DNA of 10,024 nucleotides from Pseudomonadota bacterium (GTDB taxonomy: Bacteria > Cyanobacteriota > Vampirovibrionia > LMEP-6097), in contig RFQS01000065.1 of NCBI GenBank assembly GCA_009924885.1, forward strand, positions 1-10,024, written 5' to 3'. Both the position numbers and the translations under genes were made by a program. Of this stretch, positions 7,018 to 10,024 are shown in pieces; position 1 is the first letter of the stretch; the number at the start of each line of letters is the position of its first letter. Below the pieces are notes generated by a model. The model was not told the origin of the DNA. It saw only the letters and a list, made by a program, of their open reading frames with translations, and did not search any database.

Positions 7018-7051
7018 TGCTTAACCAGATTGGATTACTTAGTATATATAT
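7018..7051. promoter_or_regulatory. Short divergent promoter region between cyclase and rod genes
   Basis: Only 34 bp separate the two start codons. On the - strand TATACT (complement of 7041-7046) resembles a -10 box, with no good -35. On the + strand TTGCTT (7017-7022) and TAGTAT (7040-7045) are 17 bp apart and would place the start of transcription near the ATG at 7052, giving a leaderless message. No Shine-Dalgarno sequence is seen on either side. Promoters for both directions must overlap each other or the opposing coding starts, so the two units may compete or be co-regulated. Confidence 0.35.
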
Positions 7052-7732
7052 ATGCCAAATTTTGGATCACAATACTCTTATGCCCGAAGTAAAGAGACTG
7101 TATTTAGAGGTATGGAGGAAGCCCAATATCGTTTAGGCTTGATCGTTAAAAATAACATAAAAAATGCTAATACCATAGGTTTTAAAGGTGTTTTCGCCAA
7201 TTCAGTTTTACTAGATCCTTATAATGCTGGTAAATTTAGAGACGAATCTCAAGGGGTTAATACTATTACTCCTAATAATCCTCTCAACTTAGCGATTGAT
7301 GGTGATAACGCTTTCTTTTTAGTAGAGGGTCTAAATGGTCCAGAAAGAACTAGAGATGGAAGATTCATGCTCAACCAAGAAGGTGAAATAGTTAACCACG
7401 AAGGTAAAGAGCTAGTTATTTTAGACAGACCTACTAATTTAGAAACCAGAGATCTTATTAAATACTCTGAAGATATTAATATAAATAGATTTGGTGAAAT
7501 TAGAGTTAAAGGTCAGTATCTTGGCAAAGTAGCTTTAGATTATCACAATAGAATGCCAGGTCAGCAAGCTAAAATCCTGCAAGGTCATTTAGAGCTATCA
7601 AATGTCAGCCTTGAAGACAGCATTATGAAAGTAGTTGAATTGAAAAGACATCATGAAACTTTACAGAACATGATGGCAATGAATATGACGGTCGAAAAAT
7701 CACTAGTAGATACTTATGGAAGAAACGTGTAA
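7052..7732 (+). CDS. Flagellar basal-body rod protein, FlgF-like
   Basis: A 226-residue protein of the FlgE/FlgF/FlgG hook-rod family, parts of the periplasmic driveshaft exported by the flagellar type III apparatus; as expected there is no cleavable signal peptide. The N-terminal rod motif is NNIKNANTIGFKG (34-46). The central signature is PLNLAIDGDNAFFLVEG (77-93) followed by RTRDGRFMLNQEGEI (99-113). The C-terminal heptad region has GHLELSNVSLEDSIMKVVEL (178-197) and runs to RHHETLQNMMAMNMT. It is shorter than E. coli FlgF (251), mainly in the middle domain. The next gene is a second rod protein after 3 nt, matching the common flgF-flgG order, which is why I favour FlgF over FlgG. The start at 7052 has no Shine-Dalgarno; Met21 is an alternative but would lose part of the N-terminal helix. 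Confidence 0.85.
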   Translation: MPNFGSQYSYARSKETVFRGMEEAQYRLGLIVKNNIKNANTIGFKGVFANSVLLDPYNAGKFRDESQGVNTITPNNPLNLAIDGDNAFFLVEGLNGPERTRDGRFMLNQEGEIVNHEGKELVILDRPTNLETRDLIKYSEDININRFGEIRVKGQYLGKVALDYHNRMPGQQAKILQGHLELSNVSLEDSIMKVVELKRHHETLQNMMAMNMTVEKSLVDTYGRNV

Positions 7733-7735
7733 TTA

Positions 7736-8512
7736 ATGTTTAATATACTTGCTAATGAGACCTATAACACTGTCGGTCATAACATGGAAATGTTAGGTCA
7801 AAATGTTCGTAACATGAATATGAGCATGGCACCTGGTTATAAAGCTAAAAAAACTAGCTTCCATGAGTCTATGCAAGGTCTAAGAAAAGTAGAGACCACT
7901 GATTTTAAAAGTGGAGTTGCTATCAAAACTGGTAGAGAATTAGACTTCGCTATAGATGGCGCTGGTTTTTTTGAAGTAATTTTACCAGATGGTACTGTAG
8001 CATACACTCGTAATGGTGCTTTAAGTTTAAGCGCTGATGGAAGATTACAGACACCTTATGGTTATGAAATTTCTACAACTGCGGCTAAAAGAGATTTATC
8101 TAATGCGGAAAGACAGAGCTTCAGCCTAGAACTCAGTTCTAAACCAATTTTCATCCCAGCTGGCGTAGATGTTAAGCTAAATGATAACGGAGAGTTAACT
8201 GATCCTAAGGGTGAAGTCATCGGTAAAATTAAGTTAGTTACTTTTACTAATTTAAATGCTCTTAAAGATATCGGTGAAGGACTTTATGTACCGACACGAG
8301 AAGCTGGAGATATGAAGAACATAGTGATAGGTAGCATGAGAGGAGAAACTCAGTTAAAGCAAGGCTCTCTAGAGTCTTCTAATGCTGATTCCGTCTATTC
8401 TTTATCTCAGATTCTACAGCTAAACACAGCTATTAAGGCTGAAATGAAAATATTTAAAACACTCGATCAAATGCATGGAGAATTAAATCAGACGATTTCG
8501 AGAAACTTATAA
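7736..8512 (+). CDS. flgG: Flagellar basal-body rod protein, FlgG-like
   Basis: A 258-residue protein, close to FlgG of E. coli (260). It shows the rod/hook signature GRELDFAIDGAGFFEVILPD (66-85) with YTRNGALSLSADGRLQTPYG (90-109), the middle-domain IPAGVDVKL (140-148), LVTFTNLNALKDIGEGLYVP (167-186), and the C-terminal KQGSLESSNADSV (208-220) with a helical end. The N-terminal rod motif, normally NLANVNTTGFK, is altered to NVRNMNMSMAPGYK (23-36), so the protein is diverged at the interface-forming end. It probably forms the distal rod together with the FlgF-like protein encoded 3 nt upstream. The name flgG is by best fit; FlgF cannot be excluded for either gene. Confidence 0.83.
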   Translation: MFNILANETYNTVGHNMEMLGQNVRNMNMSMAPGYKAKKTSFHESMQGLRKVETTDFKSGVAIKTGRELDFAIDGAGFFEVILPDGTVAYTRNGALSLSADGRLQTPYGYEISTTAAKRDLSNAERQSFSLELSSKPIFIPAGVDVKLNDNGELTDPKGEVIGKIKLVTFTNLNALKDIGEGLYVPTREAGDMKNIVIGSMRGETQLKQGSLESSNADSVYSLSQILQLNTAIKAEMKIFKTLDQMHGELNQTISRNL

Positions 8513-8543
8513 CGATTCTATTTAAATTAAATCAAGGGAAAAA

Positions 8544-8548
8544 AAGGA
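8544..8548 (+). promoter_or_regulatory. Shine-Dalgarno sequence of the Gly/Met-rich gene
   Basis: AAGGA lies 6 nt before the ATG at 8555, at the end of a purine-rich stretch. It is the clearest ribosome-binding site in the window; most other genes here are coupled to an upstream gene or show no such site. The gene may therefore be translated independently of, and more strongly than, the rod genes before it. Confidence 0.7.
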
Positions 8549-8554
8549 CAAAAC

Positions 8555-9025
8555 ATGAACAATTATTACGGTACAAACTCTAGCTTAGCTGGCAGTATGC
8601 TAAATGGGGGCTTTGATAATGCAATGTCTTCACAAATGGGCATGGGAATGCAAGGTGGAGCCTTCTCTAATCTTCTAGGGCAGATCACTGGTGGGATTCA
8701 GCGTAACGCAGGTATGGGAATTATGCCTGGACAAGGTACTGGCAATATGACACCGCAACAAGTCGCAGCTCAAATGAGCATGGGTGGTGGTATCACCTCT
8801 TTACTACCATTATTAGGAAATAGCTTTTTACCTAAGTTAATGTTTCCTGTAGCAGGTTTAATGACAGTATTTCAAGTAGCTCAATCTGCGATGCAGATGA
8901 AAAATGACTTAGACCAGTCTCGCCCACAGCTCGGTCTAGATCCAAGAGATCTTAATTATAATAAAGCTGTTGAAGCTGTGCAGATGGCAAGTGTTGAAGG
9001 GCAGCATTTAGGGCCTTTTGCTTAA
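8555..9025 (+). CDS. Gly/Met-rich protein of unknown function with a central hydrophobic segment
   Basis: A 156-residue protein I do not recognise. Residues 1-80 are low-complexity, rich in Gly, Met, Asn, Gln and Ser, with stretches such as MGMGMQGG (28-35). Met makes up about a tenth of the whole protein. A hydrophobic region follows at about 80-113 (including LLPLLGNSFLPKLMFPVAGL), which could be a membrane helix or an amphipathic assembly helix. The C-terminal part (117-156) is polar. It lies 42 nt after flgG on the same strand and has its own strong Shine-Dalgarno. Position suggests a link to the flagellum, such as an exported or assembly-related factor, but nothing in the sequence proves it. 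Confidence 0.7.
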   Translation: MNNYYGTNSSLAGSMLNGGFDNAMSSQMGMGMQGGAFSNLLGQITGGIQRNAGMGIMPGQGTGNMTPQQVAAQMSMGGGITSLLPLLGNSFLPKLMFPVAGLMTVFQVAQSAMQMKNDLDQSRPQLGLDPRDLNYNKAVEAVQMASVEGQHLGPFA

Positions 9026-9066
9026 AAGATTCTTAACTTATTCGCTGGCTACAGTCCCTATTTGGT

Positions 9067-10024
9067 TTAGACGGCAACTGCCGTAGCTTGTTTAGGACTA
9101 AAAAAAGATCGGCAGAAGTCTGAAACTTTAGCTAAAGGTGCTGATACTTTTTTTACTAGATTAGCTAATTCTTTATCTTCTGCACGTGCTAAAGAATAGA
9201 GTAGGTTACCAGTCTCTGCGATCATCGCAGCTAAATTACCCCAAGGATTCCTTAAGTCAACTCTTGGGTTAGCACCTTCTTTCGGCTCAAACCATGGCGA
9301 CATACTGTTCATACCACTTTCAGCACAAAAAACACGTCCAAAGATACGAGTTATCGCATCTTTACTTTTAGCCATACTAAAATCTTCAACAAGACCAACT
9401 ATAGAGCGAGAAGATCTAACTAACTTATGTACAAAATGGTTTAATTTATCATGCCTTGCAAAAATCAAACCATAAAAATAAGGTAGACCAAATCCTGGTA
9501 TAGCCAAGGTTGCAGAAAGATTTTGCAGAAAATCTCCTTCTCCCTTAAGAAGATTTTTAAATGAGTTAGTTACTATGGTTGATGTATTCTTCAATATAAC
9601 TAAAAGATGATCTAAGCGTTTTTGTGAATCAGTCTCATGCTTCTCTATATGAGGATTTGCTTCAAAAAACTCTTTCAAGTATCGCTCGTAAGCATTATAA
9701 GTACAGATGCCACCAGTAAAAAAAGGTAAATTAGAAACGTGCCCAGCAAGTATTTTAGACATTGGACTGAGTTCAGCTATACCGCGCCAAAAAGTTTTAG
9801 GATCAAGTAAGTTTTTAACTGAATTTACAGCAAGTGGAATAAAACTCATATATTTAGAATAAATATTTGCAGCCCTTAAAGCCTGTTCTTCATGCTGAGC
9901 TAATCTCGAATCAGGTTTTATTAATTTAACAACTGACACAGCAGCAGCAACAAGGTGAGACGTTGCACCAGCCCCAGCTAAAGGAAATTTTATTTTATTA
10001 ATAAAAGCAACTAGTGGATCTATT
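9067..10024 (-). CDS. Protein of unknown function, N-terminus beyond the window
   Basis: At least 318 codons are visible. A GTG at 9939 is the first possible start within the window, but the frame stays open for 28 more codons to the right edge. These read like protein (for example INKIKFPLAGAGATSHLV), contain no ATG, GTG or TTG, and no Shine-Dalgarno precedes the GTG, so the true start is probably outside. I recognise no family. The protein has moderately hydrophobic stretches (YMSFIPLAVNSV; NLPFFTGGICTYNAY; LAIPGFGLPYFYGLIFA) separated by charged helices, and ends in FSPKQATAVAV. It converges on the Gly/Met-rich gene with 41 nt between stop codons. Confidence 0.72.
   Translation of the reverse strand, partial: IDPLVAFINKIKFPLAGAGATSHLVAAAVSVVKLIKPDSRLAQHEEQALRAANIYSKYMSFIPLAVNSVKNLLDPKTFWRGIAELSPMSKILAGHVSNLPFFTGGICTYNAYERYLKEFFEANPHIEKHETDSQKRLDHLLVILKNTSTIVTNSFKNLLKGEGDFLQNLSATLAIPGFGLPYFYGLIFARHDKLNHFVHKLVRSSRSIVGLVEDFSMAKSKDAITRIFGRVFCAESGMNSMSPWFEPKEGANPRVDLRNPWGNLAAMIAETGNLLYSLARAEDKELANLVKKVSAPLAKVSDFCRSFFSPKQATAVAV

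Noticed and set aside
9071..9084. Terminator hairpin for the + strand genes (ACGGC-AACT-GCCGT)
   Set aside because: The stem is only 5-6 bp, lies inside the end of the opposite gene, and has no T run after it.

Overview
The window is low in G+C (roughly one third by eye) and gene-dense, and uses the standard bacterial code. It carries a MurT-type Mur ligase, flagellar rod proteins, a multi-GAF GGDEF protein, MnmE and TrpF-like proteins. MurT occurs in Gram-positives and in the cyanobacterial line. Together with low G+C and flagellar rod genes this fits a non-photosynthetic cyanobacterial relative (Melainabacteria/Vampirovibrionia). That placement is an inference with modest confidence; no rRNA or other phylogenetic marker is present.

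Layout. On the + strand, 115-2885 is a tight cluster: a degenerate TrpF paralogue, an intact-looking TrpF (14-nt overlap), and murT (4-nt gap). Converging on it from the - strand, 7017 to 2845, are a GAF/GGDEF diguanylate cyclase, mnmE (its ATG directly follows the cyclase stop codon) and an unlisted 47-residue membrane-protein ORF that overlaps the end of murT. Divergent from the cyclase, after only 34 bp, are two flagellar basal-body rod genes (flgF-like, flgG-like) and a Gly/Met-rich gene of unknown function. The window ends in a - strand gene of unknown function whose reading frame runs off the right edge.

The most notable thing is a family of short, more G+C-rich repeats around 2580-4496. 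Copies sit in frame inside mnmE at two places, where they add about 26 and 54 residues. They also sit, diverged but in the same reading frame, inside murT, and as two non-coding copies just after the mnmE stop codon. They contain inverted repeats and small hairpins. In behaviour they resemble the Rickettsia palindromic elements, which also insert in frame in genes, but no sequence relationship to those is claimed.

Functional links: MurT is the ligase subunit of lipid II amidation, TrpF belongs to tryptophan synthesis, MnmE modifies tRNA wobble uridines, and the cyclase makes c-di-GMP, which commonly controls motility; its divergent arrangement with rod genes is therefore suggestive.
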